Below, in pieces: positions 45,942 through 54,549 of a stretch of 64,000 nt of DNA. This DNA comes from Muricoccus harenae (GTDB lineage Bacteria; Pseudomonadota; Alphaproteobacteria; Acetobacterales; Acetobacteraceae), in assembly GCF_009848505.1 (NCBI RefSeq), contig NZ_WWDL01000012.1:62001-126000 (forward strand), in the 5' to 3' direction. The translations under genes were made by a program, and so were the position numbers. The notes under the pieces were generated by a model. It made no database searches, had not been told where the DNA came from, and was given only the letters and a program-made list of their open reading frames with translations. Position 1 is the first letter of the stretch. Every line of letters begins with the position of its first letter.

Positions 45942-48900
45942 ACATCTCGGCCCCCTTCATCTCTCGGCCCGTGGCGACGACCCTGCTGTCGATTGCCGTG
46001 TTGCTGGTGGGACTCTGGGGTTACTGGCGGCTTCCCGTCTCCTCGCTGCCGGAGGTGGAATTCCCGACCATCGAGGTTTCCACCCAGCTTCCCGGCGCCT
46101 CACCAGACACGGTCGCGCTGGTCGTCACCGCGCCGCTGGAGCGGCAACTTGGCCAGATCGCGGGCGTCACCGTGATGACCTCCACCTCCGGCCCGGGCAC
46201 CAGCCGCATCGCGCTGCAATTCGCGCTCGACAAGGACATCGACGAGGCGGCGCAGGACGTGCAGTCGGCGCTGGACGCCGCGCGCGGCACGCTGCCGAGC
46301 ACCCTTCCCTACCCGCCGAACTACGCGAAGGTGAATCCGGCCGACCCGCCGATCATCACCCTCGCCCTTACCTCGGACACCCTGCCGATCGCGCGGCTAT
46401 CCGATACGGCGGATTCGCTGCTGGCCCAGAAGCTCTCACAATCGGCCGGCGTCGGCCGCGTGACGGTGCAGGGCAACATGCGCCCGGCGGTGCGGCTGCG
46501 GATCGACCCGGCGCGCCTCGCCGCCTATGGGCTTTCGATGGCCAATATTCGCACGGCGGTGAGCGGCGCCAATGCCAACACGCCGAAGGGTTCGCTGGAC
46601 GGGCCGCGCCAGGCCTCCACCATCATGGCCAACGACCAGATCAGCGCCCCCTCCGAATTCGCCGACATCATCGTGGCCTATCGCAACGAGGCCCCGATCC
46701 GCCTGCACGACCTGGGCCAGGCGGTGGAGGGCCTGGAGAATGACCGCAACGCCGCCTGGTTCAACGGTGACCCGGCGGTGATCCTGGACGTGCAGCGCCA
46801 GCCCGGCGCCAATATCGTGGACACCGTGGCGCGGATCCGCGCGCAGCTTCCCGTGCTGGAGCGCGGCTTGCCCGCCGACATCCGCATGTCCGTCGTCTCG
46901 GACCGCACCGAAACCATCAAGGCCTCCGTGCGGGAGGTGGAGCTGACGCTGGTGCTCTCCACCGTTCTGGTGGTGGGGGTGATCTGGCTGTTCCTGCATT
47001 CGGGGCGCGCCATGATCGTCCCCGCCGTCTCCCTCCCGCTGTCCATCATCGGCACATTCGCCGTCATGTCCTGGCTGGGCTTCTCGCTCGACAACCTCTC
47101 CCTGATGGCGCTGGTGATCGCGACGGGCTTCGTCGTGGACGACGCCATCGTCATGATCGAGAACATCGTCCGCCATATCGAGGAGGGGATGGAACCGCTC
47201 GCGGCGACCTATCTCGGCGCGAAGGGCATCGCCTTCACCATCATCTCCCTCACCGTTTCTCTCATCGCGGTCTTCATCCCTCTGCTCTTCATGGAGGGGG
47301 TGGTCGGGAGGCTGTTCCGGGAGTTTGCCCAGACGCTGACAGCCACGGTGCTTGTCTCCATGGTCGTCTCCCTCACCCTCACGCCGATGATGTGCGCCCT
47401 GCTGCTGCGCCCTGCGACGAGCAAGCGGAACTGGATCTCACGCGCCTCGGACCGGGTCTTCGACAGCGTGCTGAGCGGCTACCGCCGCGCGCTGGGCGTC
47501 ACCCTGCGCTTCCAGGCGCTGACCCTTCTGGTGGCGCTGGGCACGCTCGGGCTGACCGTCTGGCTCTACATCATCATCCCCAAGGGCTTCCTGCCGGCGC
47601 AGGATACCGGGCTGGTCCAGATCGCGACCGAGGCCCCCGGCGACGTCTCCTTCACCCGCATGTCGGCCCTCCAGCGCGAGGTGGCGGAGGTGGTGCGGAG
47701 CGACCCGGCGGTGCAGGCCACTACCTCTGTCGTCGGCGCCGGCACCATCAACGCCACGCTGAACGGCGGCAGCGTGACCGCCGTGCTGCGCCCGCGCGAG
47801 GAGCGCTCGGAAAGCGCCCAGGAGATCATCGCGCGCCTCGCCCCGCGGCTGGCGGCGATCCCGGGCATCGTCAGCTACCCCCGCGCCGTGCAGGACATCC
47901 AGATCGGCGCGCGGGCCAGCACCACCCAGTACCAGTTCACCATCGTGGACGCGGATGCGGCGGAGCTGGCGGCCTGGTCGCCCCGCATCCTAGCCGCGCT
48001 GAGAAACCTGCCGGAGCTGCTCGACCTGTCCAGCGACCAGCAGCAGGAAGGGCTGCGCATCGCCGTGGATGTGGACCGCGCCCGCGCCGGGCGGCTGGGC
48101 GTGAGCATGCAGACGATCGACGACGCGCTCTACGACGCATTCGGCCAGCGCCAGATCTCGACCATCTACGCCCAGAACAACCAGTACCGCGTGATCCTGG
48201 AGGCCTCGGAGGACTTCCTGACCGATCCCCACCGGCTCGGCCTTCTGCGCGTCGCCGGCAGCACGGATGGAACGGCCAGCGTCGTGCCGCTGTCGGAAAT
48301 CGCCCGCATCAGCCGCAGCTCCGGCCCGCTGCAGGTGACGCGGGAGAACCAGTTCCCCGCTGTCACCTACTCCTTCAATCTCGCCGAGGGCGTGGCGCTC
48401 GGGCAGGGCATCGCGGCCGTCGAAGGGGCGCTCCGGCAGCTCGGCGTGCCCCCCACCATCACCGGGCGCTTCGCCGGGGATGCGGCGGAGTTCAGCTCCT
48501 CGTTGAGGAGCCAACCCTGGCTGATCCTGGCGGCGCTGGTCGTGATCTACATCACCCTCGGCGTGCTCTACGAAAGCCTGGTCCACCCGCTCACCATCAT
48601 CTCCACCCTTCCCTCCGCAGGGATTGGGGCGCTGCTGGCGCTGGAGCTTTTCGGGCTCGACCTCTCGGTGGTGGGCATCATCGGCATCCTGCTGCTGATG
48701 GGCATCGTGAAGAAGAACGCGATCATGATGATCGACTTCGCGCTCGACGCGCAGCGCGAGCGTGGCCTGCCGCCGCGCGAGGCGATCTTCGAGGCCGCCA
48801 TGCTGCGCTTCCGCCCGATCACCATGACCACCCTGGCGGCACTTCTCGGCGCTCTGCCCCTGGTGTTCGGCCATGGCGCCGGCTCGGAGCTGCGCCTGCC

Positions 48901-49042
48901 GCTCGGCGTCTCCATTGTCGGCGGGCTGCTGCTCTCGCAGCTGGTGACGCTCTTCACCACGCCCTCGGTCTATCTGGCGCTGGAGTGGGTCCGGGCACGG
49001 CTGCAGCGCCACCCTGCCCCGGCCGCGGCACCCGCCGAGTGA
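45938..49042 (+). CDS. RND efflux transporter, MdtB-like
   Basis: 1034 residues, 12 membrane segments and two large periplasmic loops. It begins NISAPFISRPVATTLL, the usual start of the MdtB/C branch. The proton-relay residues are present: GFVVDDAIVMIENI in segment 4 (Asp pair) and GIVKKNAIMMIDF in segment 10 (Lys). TTG start overlapping the adaptor stop (TTGA). With the second pump gene it probably forms an MdtBC-type mixed trimer that exports drugs or bile-salt-like compounds by proton antiport. Confidence 0.95.
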   Translation: MNISAPFISRPVATTLLSIAVLLVGLWGYWRLPVSSLPEVEFPTIEVSTQLPGASPDTVALVVTAPLERQLGQIAGVTVMTSTSGPGTSRIALQFALDKDIDEAAQDVQSALDAARGTLPSTLPYPPNYAKVNPADPPIITLALTSDTLPIARLSDTADSLLAQKLSQSAGVGRVTVQGNMRPAVRLRIDPARLAAYGLSMANIRTAVSGANANTPKGSLDGPRQASTIMANDQISAPSEFADIIVAYRNEAPIRLHDLGQAVEGLENDRNAAWFNGDPAVILDVQRQPGANIVDTVARIRAQLPVLERGLPADIRMSVVSDRTETIKASVREVELTLVLSTVLVVGVIWLFLHSGRAMIVPAVSLPLSIIGTFAVMSWLGFSLDNLSLMALVIATGFVVDDAIVMIENIVRHIEEGMEPLAATYLGAKGIAFTIISLTVSLIAVFIPLLFMEGVVGRLFREFAQTLTATVLVSMVVSLTLTPMMCALLLRPATSKRNWISRASDRVFDSVLSGYRRALGVTLRFQALTLLVALGTLGLTVWLYIIIPKGFLPAQDTGLVQIATEAPGDVSFTRMSALQREVAEVVRSDPAVQATTSVVGAGTINATLNGGSVTAVLRPREERSESAQEIIARLAPRLAAIPGIVSYPRAVQDIQIGARASTTQYQFTIVDADAAELAAWSPRILAALRNLPELLDLSSDQQQEGLRIAVDVDRARAGRLGVSMQTIDDALYDAFGQRQISTIYAQNNQYRVILEASEDFLTDPHRLGLLRVAGSTDGTASVVPLSEIARISRSSGPLQVTRENQFPAVTYSFNLAEGVALGQGIAAVEGALRQLGVPPTITGRFAGDAAEFSSSLRSQPWLILAALVVIYITLGVLYESLVHPLTIISTLPSAGIGALLALELFGLDLSVVGIIGILLLMGIVKKNAIMMIDFALDAQRERGLPPREAIFEAAMLRFRPITMTTLAALLGALPLVFGHGAGSELRLPLGVSIVGGLLLSQLVTLFTTPSVYLALEWVRARLQRHPAPAAAPAE

Positions 49043-49052
49043 ACCCGCGCCC

Positions 49053-52000
49053 ATGAACCTCTCGGCGCCCTTCATCGCGCGACCGATCGCCACATCCCTG
49101 CTGGCGATCGGCATCGCGCTGGTCGGGCTGGTGGCGCTGTTCCGCCTGCCGGTCGCCTCCATGCCGCGGGTGGACATCCCGACCATCGTCGTCTCCACCA
49201 GCCAGCCGGGCGCGAGCCCGGAGACCATGGCGAGCACGGTGGCGGCACCGCTGGAGCGCCGGCTCGGCACCATTCCGGGGGTGACGGAGATGACATCCTT
49301 CTCCTCCCTCGGTAGTGCGACCATCATCATCCAGTTCGACCTCGCCCGCACGCAGCGGGAGGCGGCGCAGGACGTGCAGGCGGCGGTGAACGCGGCGCGC
49401 CAGGACCTTCCCTCTGGCCTGCCCAACCCGCCCCGCATCCGCAAGATCAACCCGGCCGACGCGCCAATCATGATCCTGGCGATGACCTCCGACACCGTCT
49501 CGGGCCCCGCCGTCTATGACGCCGCGGACTCCCTCGTGGCGCAGCGGCTCGCGCAGGTGCCTGGGGTGGCGCAGGTGGATGTCAGCGGCGGCGACCAGCC
49601 GGCGGTGCGCGTGGCGGTGGACCCCGCCGCCGCCGCCGCCGCAGGGATCGCGCTCGACGACATACGCACGGCCATCACCCGCGCCAATGTCACCCAGGCC
49701 ACCGGCTATATCGAGGGTCCGGAGCAATCCGCCGCCATCCGCACCAATGACCGCATCGATACGGCCGATGCCTATCGCGAGATCGTGGTGAAGGCTCAGG
49801 GCGGTGCCATCGTGCGGCTCGCCGACATCGCGCGCGTGCAGGACGGCACCCGCAGCCGCCGCCAAGCCGGCTATTTCAACGGGCGCCCAGCGATCCTGCT
49901 CGTCGTGCGGAAGCAGGCGGACGCGAATGTCATCGAGGTGATCGACGGCATCAAGGCCATGATCCCGCAGGTGGAATCCTGGGTGCCAGCCGGCGTCCAC
50001 CTGGATGTGATGAGCGATCGCTCCACCACCATCCGCGCCTCGGTAGAGGAGGTGCGGCTGACGCTGGCACTGACCATCGCGCTGGTGGTGGGGGTGGTGG
50101 CTGTGTTCCTGCGGCGCTGGGCCCCGATCCTGGCCGCCAGCGCCGCCGTGCCGCTCTCCCTGCTCGGCACCGTCGCGGTGATGTGGTGGATCGGCTACTC
50201 GCTGAACAACCTCTCCCTCATGGCGCTGACCATCTGCGTCGGCTTCGTCGTGGATGATGCCATCGTCATGATTGAGAACATGGCCCGCCACCGGGAACGC
50301 GGCATGCCGCCCATGCAGGCGGCGCTGGTGGGAGCGAAGGAGATCGGTTTCACCGTTCTCTCCATCACCGTCTCCCTCATCGCCGTCTTCATCCCGCTGC
50401 TGGCCATGGGCGGTATCATCGGCCGCATCTTCCGCGAGTTATCCGTTACCCTGGCGGTGGCGGTGGCCATCTCCGGAATCGTTTCCCTCACCCTGACCCC
50501 GATGATGGCGGGCTGGATGGAGCGCACCGGCCCCGAGAAGCCGCCGGGCCTCCTCGCCCGGGCCTTCGAGGGCGCGCTGGGCGCCACGTCGCGTGGCTAT
50601 ATCCGCAGCCTGGCCGTCCTGCTGCGTTGGCGCCGGCTGATGCTGCTGGCGACTTTCGGCCTGATGGCCCTGACCGTCTGGCTTTACGTCATCGTGCCCA
50701 AGGGTTTCCTGCCCACCCAGGACACCGGCCTCCTCCAGGGAAGTGTGCAGGCCGCGCCGGACACTTCCTTCGCCACGATGGAATCCCTGCTGCGCCGCGC
50801 AGTGGACATCGTCGCGGCCGATCCTGCGGTGGCGAGCGTCGGCGCCACGGTCGGTGGCAGCAGCGGGTTCAGCTCATCCAATCGCGGCAACATGTATGTC
50901 ACCCTCAAGCCAGTGGAGGAGCGCAAGGAGACGGCGGAGCAAGTCATCGCGCGCCTCCGCCAGCCGCTGGGCCGCATCCCCGGCGCCAGCGTCTTCCTGC
51001 GCCCCAATGAGGACGTGCGCATCGGCGGCCGCCAGGATGCCGGCCGCTTCTCCTATGTCCTGCTCGGCGGCGATATCGAGGAGCTGCGCCAATGGACGCA
51101 GACCATGGTGCAGGCCATCCGCAACGTCCCGGGCATCAACGACGTGACAAGCGACCAGGACCGCGCCGGCCTCGTCACGCGCGTGGAAGTCGACCGCGCC
51201 GCCGCCGCCCGGCTGGGCGTGCAGCAGACCGAGATCAACGCCACGCTGAACAACGCCTTCTCCCAGCGCCAGGTCTCGACGATCTACCGCTCCCGCAACC
51301 AGTATCGCGTCGTGCTGGAGATCAGCCCGGACCTGCAGCAGGGCCCGACCGACATCTCACGCATCTACGTTGCCGGCCAGGGCGATACGCAGGTGCCCCT
51401 CTCGGCCATCGCCCGGGTGGTACCGGCCTCCGCACCCCTGGCAGTGACGCATCAGGGTGGCTTTCCCGCCGCCGCCATCTCCTTCAACCCCGATGAGGGG
51501 TTGACGGTGCAGGAAATCCAGCAGCGCCTGGAGGAAGTGCAGCGCCAGGTACAACTGCCCAGCACCATCCGCCCGCAATTCGGGGGCAATGCCGCGGCGG
51601 CGCAGTCCTTCACGCGGGACATGCCGCTGCTGATCCTGGGCGCCTTCCTGGCGATCTATGTCGTGCTCGGCGTGCTCTACGAGAGCTACGTCCATCCGCT
51701 CACCATCATCTCCACCCTGCCCACCGCCGGGCTGGGCGCGTTGCTGGCGCTGCTGGTGACGAACACGCCGCTGACGGTGATCGCACTGATCGGCGTGATC
51801 CTGCTGCTCGGCATCGTGAAGAAGAACGCCATCATGATGGTGGACTTCGCCCTCGCGCATGAACGCAGCGAGGGCGGCAGCAGCGAGGAGGCGATCCTGG
51901 CCGCCTGCCGGGAGCGCTTCCGGCCGATCCTGATGACGACGCTCGCCGCCTTGCTCGGCGCCGTGCCGCTGGCGCTGGGCACCGGCACGGGCTCCGAGCT

Positions 52001-52145
52001 GCGCTCGCCGCTCGGCATCGCCATCATCGGCGGGCTGATCGTCTCCCAGGTTCTGACGCTCTACACCACGCCCGTCATCTATCTGGCGCTGGACTGCCTG
52101 CGCTGGCGGGACGCGCCCCGCCCGGTGCCCGCCCCGGCGGAATGA
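49053..52145 (+). CDS. RND efflux transporter, MdtC-like
   Basis: 1030 residues, paralogous to the preceding pump and 10 bases downstream. It begins NLSAPFIARPIATSLLAIG. The proton relay is again intact (GFVVDDAIVMIENM and GIVKKNAIMMVDFA). Tandem non-identical pump genes after one adaptor are the mdtABC arrangement, in which both are needed. Transport range is not predictable from sequence. The stop overlaps the next gene's ATG. Confidence 0.95.
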   Translation: MNLSAPFIARPIATSLLAIGIALVGLVALFRLPVASMPRVDIPTIVVSTSQPGASPETMASTVAAPLERRLGTIPGVTEMTSFSSLGSATIIIQFDLARTQREAAQDVQAAVNAARQDLPSGLPNPPRIRKINPADAPIMILAMTSDTVSGPAVYDAADSLVAQRLAQVPGVAQVDVSGGDQPAVRVAVDPAAAAAAGIALDDIRTAITRANVTQATGYIEGPEQSAAIRTNDRIDTADAYREIVVKAQGGAIVRLADIARVQDGTRSRRQAGYFNGRPAILLVVRKQADANVIEVIDGIKAMIPQVESWVPAGVHLDVMSDRSTTIRASVEEVRLTLALTIALVVGVVAVFLRRWAPILAASAAVPLSLLGTVAVMWWIGYSLNNLSLMALTICVGFVVDDAIVMIENMARHRERGMPPMQAALVGAKEIGFTVLSITVSLIAVFIPLLAMGGIIGRIFRELSVTLAVAVAISGIVSLTLTPMMAGWMERTGPEKPPGLLARAFEGALGATSRGYIRSLAVLLRWRRLMLLATFGLMALTVWLYVIVPKGFLPTQDTGLLQGSVQAAPDTSFATMESLLRRAVDIVAADPAVASVGATVGGSSGFSSSNRGNMYVTLKPVEERKETAEQVIARLRQPLGRIPGASVFLRPNEDVRIGGRQDAGRFSYVLLGGDIEELRQWTQTMVQAIRNVPGINDVTSDQDRAGLVTRVEVDRAAAARLGVQQTEINATLNNAFSQRQVSTIYRSRNQYRVVLEISPDLQQGPTDISRIYVAGQGDTQVPLSAIARVVPASAPLAVTHQGGFPAAAISFNPDEGLTVQEIQQRLEEVQRQVQLPSTIRPQFGGNAAAAQSFTRDMPLLILGAFLAIYVVLGVLYESYVHPLTIISTLPTAGLGALLALLVTNTPLTVIALIGVILLLGIVKKNAIMMVDFALAHERSEGGSSEEAILAACRERFRPILMTTLAALLGAVPLALGTGTGSELRSPLGIAIIGGLIVSQVLTLYTTPVIYLALDCLRWRDAPRPVPAPAE

Positions 52146-52978
52146 GCCGGGTCTTGCGGCCCGCCCCGAAGGGAGGCCTGCTACAGGCTCCGATCGGAGA
52201 CGCCGCATTGAACCCCATCGAATCCACGGCCGGCCTTCTCGCCTGGGCGCGCCGTGGCCCTGCCCTGCTCGGCCTGCCGGAGGAGCTGCGCCCCGGCAGC
52301 CTGGAAGTGGCCGAGGCCATCCAGCACGAGACCCTGGCCGTGCTGAGCGACCGTGCCGGCGGGTGGAAGCTGGGGCGCCATGGCGGGCACCCGTTCAGCG
52401 CTCCCCTCCCGGCTTCCCGCACGCTCCACGCCGGGGAAGAGGCGTCGGTGACGCTGCCGCCCGACAGCCTGATCGAGATGGAGATCGCGATCCGCTTCCG
52501 TGCCGCGGTCCCACCCGCCGCCGTCGCGACGCTCGAGGCGGATGCCCTGCTGGGGCTCGCCAGCATCGCGGTCCTATTCGAATTTGTGCACAGCCGCTTT
52601 GCGCCGGATGCCGTGACGGGGCCGTTGGACCGAATCGCGGACTGCCTCGCTAATCACGGCGCCGCCGTCCGGACCACGCCCCTGCCCTGGTCCCTTGCGA
52701 TGCTGGACAATCCGCCGGCAGTGCGCCTCTCGCAGGACGGCGCCGTGATCGCACGCCATGAGGGGCCACATGTCGCTACCCCGGTGGGCGCGCTGATCGA
52801 GGCCTGGATCACCCGCCTGCGGCGCGAGACACGCGGCATCGCGGCGGGCGAGGTCGTCACCTTCGGCAGCCTGACCGGGATGCTTCCCATCCCGCCGGAA
52901 GGCGCACGCTACGAAGGGAAGATCGAGGGGCTCGAGCCCCTCCGCTGCACCATCTCCATCGCCCCACCAGCTGGCTGA
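52142..52978 (+). CDS. 2-keto-4-pentenoate hydratase family protein (FAH superfamily)
   Basis: 278 residues from ATG 52142, which overlaps the pump stop (ATGA). An equally good start is TTG 52208, preceded by GGAGA and giving the family-like beginning NPIESTAGLLAWARRG. Recognisable features: ESTAGLLAWARRG, the DSLIEMEIAIRF metal-site strand with acidic residues, FEFVHSRF, and GEVVTFGSLTGMLPI near the C-terminus. The family hydrates 2-hydroxypentadienoates in aromatic meta-cleavage pathways or has related decarboxylase activity. No other meta-cleavage gene is near, so the physiological reaction is unknown. Confidence 0.8.
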   Translation: MSRVLRPAPKGGLLQAPIGDAALNPIESTAGLLAWARRGPALLGLPEELRPGSLEVAEAIQHETLAVLSDRAGGWKLGRHGGHPFSAPLPASRTLHAGEEASVTLPPDSLIEMEIAIRFRAAVPPAAVATLEADALLGLASIAVLFEFVHSRFAPDAVTGPLDRIADCLANHGAAVRTTPLPWSLAMLDNPPAVRLSQDGAVIARHEGPHVATPVGALIEAWITRLRRETRGIAAGEVVTFGSLTGMLPIPPEGARYEGKIEGLEPLRCTISIAPPAG

Positions 52979-52990
52979 GGCACGGCCGGG

Positions 52991-53476
52991 TCAGCCCCGG
53001 TCGCGCATCACCCGGGCCTTGTCGCGCTTCCAATCGCGTTCGGCGATGGCGTGACGCTTGTCGGCCTTGGTCTTGCCCTCGCCCAGGCCGAGGGTAACCT
53101 TGGCCACGCCGCGATCGTTGAAATGGATGTCCAGCGGCACGAGCGTCGCGCCTTCGCGCGAGACCGCGCCGGCCAGCGTCTCGGCCTGCTTGCGGTGCAG
53201 CAGCAGCTTGCGGGGGCGGCGCGGCTCGAACTTCGCCACCACGCTCCCGGCCTGCCATTCGGGGATGTAGAGGTTGAAGATCCACATCTCGCCGTCGCGC
53301 TCGCCGGCCCAGGCCTCCGTCAGGGTCGCGCGTCCGGCGCGCAGGCTCTTCACCTCCGGCCCAACGAGCACGATCCCGGCCTCGTAGGTGTCGAGGATCT
53401 TGTAGTCGAAGCACGCCTTGCGGTTCTGCGCGGCGATCCCGTGGCTGATCAGGCCCTTCTTGCGAGGTTCTGCCAT
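52991..53476 (-). CDS. smpB: SsrA-binding protein SmpB
   Basis: 161 residues. SmpB carries tmRNA to stalled ribosomes. Diagnostic stretches are NRKACFDYKILDTYEAGIVLVG, EVKSLRAGRATLTEAW, YIPEWQAGSV and KLLLHRKQAETLAG, with a basic C-terminal tail. dapA-smpB adjacency is common in alphaproteobacteria; its start lies 4 bases after the dapA stop. The tmRNA gene itself is not in the window. Confidence 0.96.
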   Translation of the reverse strand: MAEPRKKGLISHGIAAQNRKACFDYKILDTYEAGIVLVGPEVKSLRAGRATLTEAWAGERDGEMWIFNLYIPEWQAGSVVAKFEPRRPRKLLLHRKQAETLAGAVSREGATLVPLDIHFNDRGVAKVTLGLGEGKTKADKRHAIAERDWKRDKARVMRDRG

Positions 53477-53480
53477 GGGT

Positions 53481-54359
53481 TCAGTTCAGCAACCCGGCGC
53501 CGGTCATGGCGGCGCGCACGCGCTCGCGGCTGGCCTCGGCGATCGGCGCCATCGGCAGCCGGCAGAAGCCGCTGCCCTTGCCGAGCAGGCTGGCCGCATA
53601 CTTCACGGGCCCGGGCGAGGTCTCGCAGAACATGGCGTCATGCACCGGCACCAGCCGGTTCTGGATCGCCATGGCATCCTTCACGCGCCCTTCCGCCCAG
53701 GCGTCATGCATCTCGCGGCACAGCCGCGGCGCGATATTGGCAGTGACGCTGATGCAGCCCACTCCGCCGGCGGCATTGAAGGCCAGCGCCGTGTGGTCCT
53801 CGCCCGAAAGCTGGCAGAAATCCTCGCCGCAGGCGGCGCGGGTGTGCAGCGGCCGGGTCAGGTTCGCCGTCGCGTCCTTCACGCCCACGATGTTCGGATG
53901 CTTTGCCAGCCGCGCCATTGTCTCCACGCTCATGTCCACCACGCTGCGCGGGGGGATGTTGTAGATGATGATCGGCAGGTCGACGGAATCCGCAATCGTC
54001 TTGAAATGCAGGTACATCCCCTCCTGCGTGGGCTTGTTGTAATACGGCGTCACCACCAGCGCGGCATCGGCACCCGCCTCCTTGGCATGGCGCGCCAGCG
54101 CCACCGCCTCGGCGGTGCTGTTGGAGCCGGCGCCGGCGATCACCGGCACCCGGCCGCCCGCCGCCTCGATGCACAGTTCCACCACCCGCTGGTGCTCGTC
54201 ATGCGAAAGCGTCGGGCTCTCGCCCGTCGTGCCCACCGGGATCAGCCCCTGCGTGCCCTCCGCCACCTGCCAGGCGACGAAATCCTGGAAGGCGCGCTCG
54301 TCCAGCTTGCCGTCCTGCGTCATGGGCGTGATGAGGGCGACGAGCGAACCCTTGAACAT
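53481..54359 (-). CDS. dapA: 4-hydroxy-tetrahydrodipicolinate synthase
   Basis: 292 residues. First committed step of lysine and meso-diaminopimelate synthesis: pyruvate plus aspartate semialdehyde. The catalytic residues sit at the E. coli positions: Lys161 (Schiff base) in IVGVKDAT and Tyr133 in IIYNIPPR. GTTGESPTL, the pyruvate-binding loop, and TPYYNKPTQEG are intact. Start ATG 54357-54359; the longer in-frame extension is low-complexity and would cover the divergent promoter region. Confidence 0.96.
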   Translation of the reverse strand: MFKGSLVALITPMTQDGKLDERAFQDFVAWQVAEGTQGLIPVGTTGESPTLSHDEHQRVVELCIEAAGGRVPVIAGAGSNSTAEAVALARHAKEAGADAALVVTPYYNKPTQEGMYLHFKTIADSVDLPIIIYNIPPRSVVDMSVETMARLAKHPNIVGVKDATANLTRPLHTRAACGEDFCQLSGEDHTALAFNAAGGVGCISVTANIAPRLCREMHDAWAEGRVKDAMAIQNRLVPVHDAMFCETSPGPVKYAASLLGKGSGFCRLPMAPIAEASRERVRAAMTGAGLLN

Positions 54360-54396
54360 GGCGGCGTTTCCTGCGGGCGGGCGGCGGATATGGGAT

Positions 54397-54417
54397 GCTG
54401 GCGCCCCGCGCGCCAGC
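54397..54417. repeat. hairpin in the dapA/transglycosylase divergent region
   Basis: Perfect 8-base inverted repeat GCTGGCGC (54397-54404), loop CCCGC, GCGCCAGC (54410-54417). It lies 38-58 bases upstream of dapA on its leader side. It could be a leader structure or an operator; no lysine-riboswitch features are present. Confidence 0.35.
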
Positions 54418-54549
54418 GTCACAGGGATTACGCGCCAGCAAGAGGCGGAACAAGGGCGAAGCCCCTTTGCCGCCCAGGTCTTGCAGGCGCGGGTCTTGCC
54501 AGCGCGGCGGCCTGGCCCGAGTTTGCGGCGCCACCGCCGGAGCCCGCCC

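Noticed and set aside
45938..52145. Tandem pump genes as a recent duplication or repeat
   Set aside because: The two proteins share the family plan but differ at most positions, including their first residues and loops; this is the ancient mdtB/mdtC split.
54360..54549. Possible lysine riboswitch upstream of dapA
   Set aside because: Only one simple 8-base hairpin is present; the multi-helix lysine aptamer cannot be drawn, and the region must also hold the divergent transglycosylase promoter.
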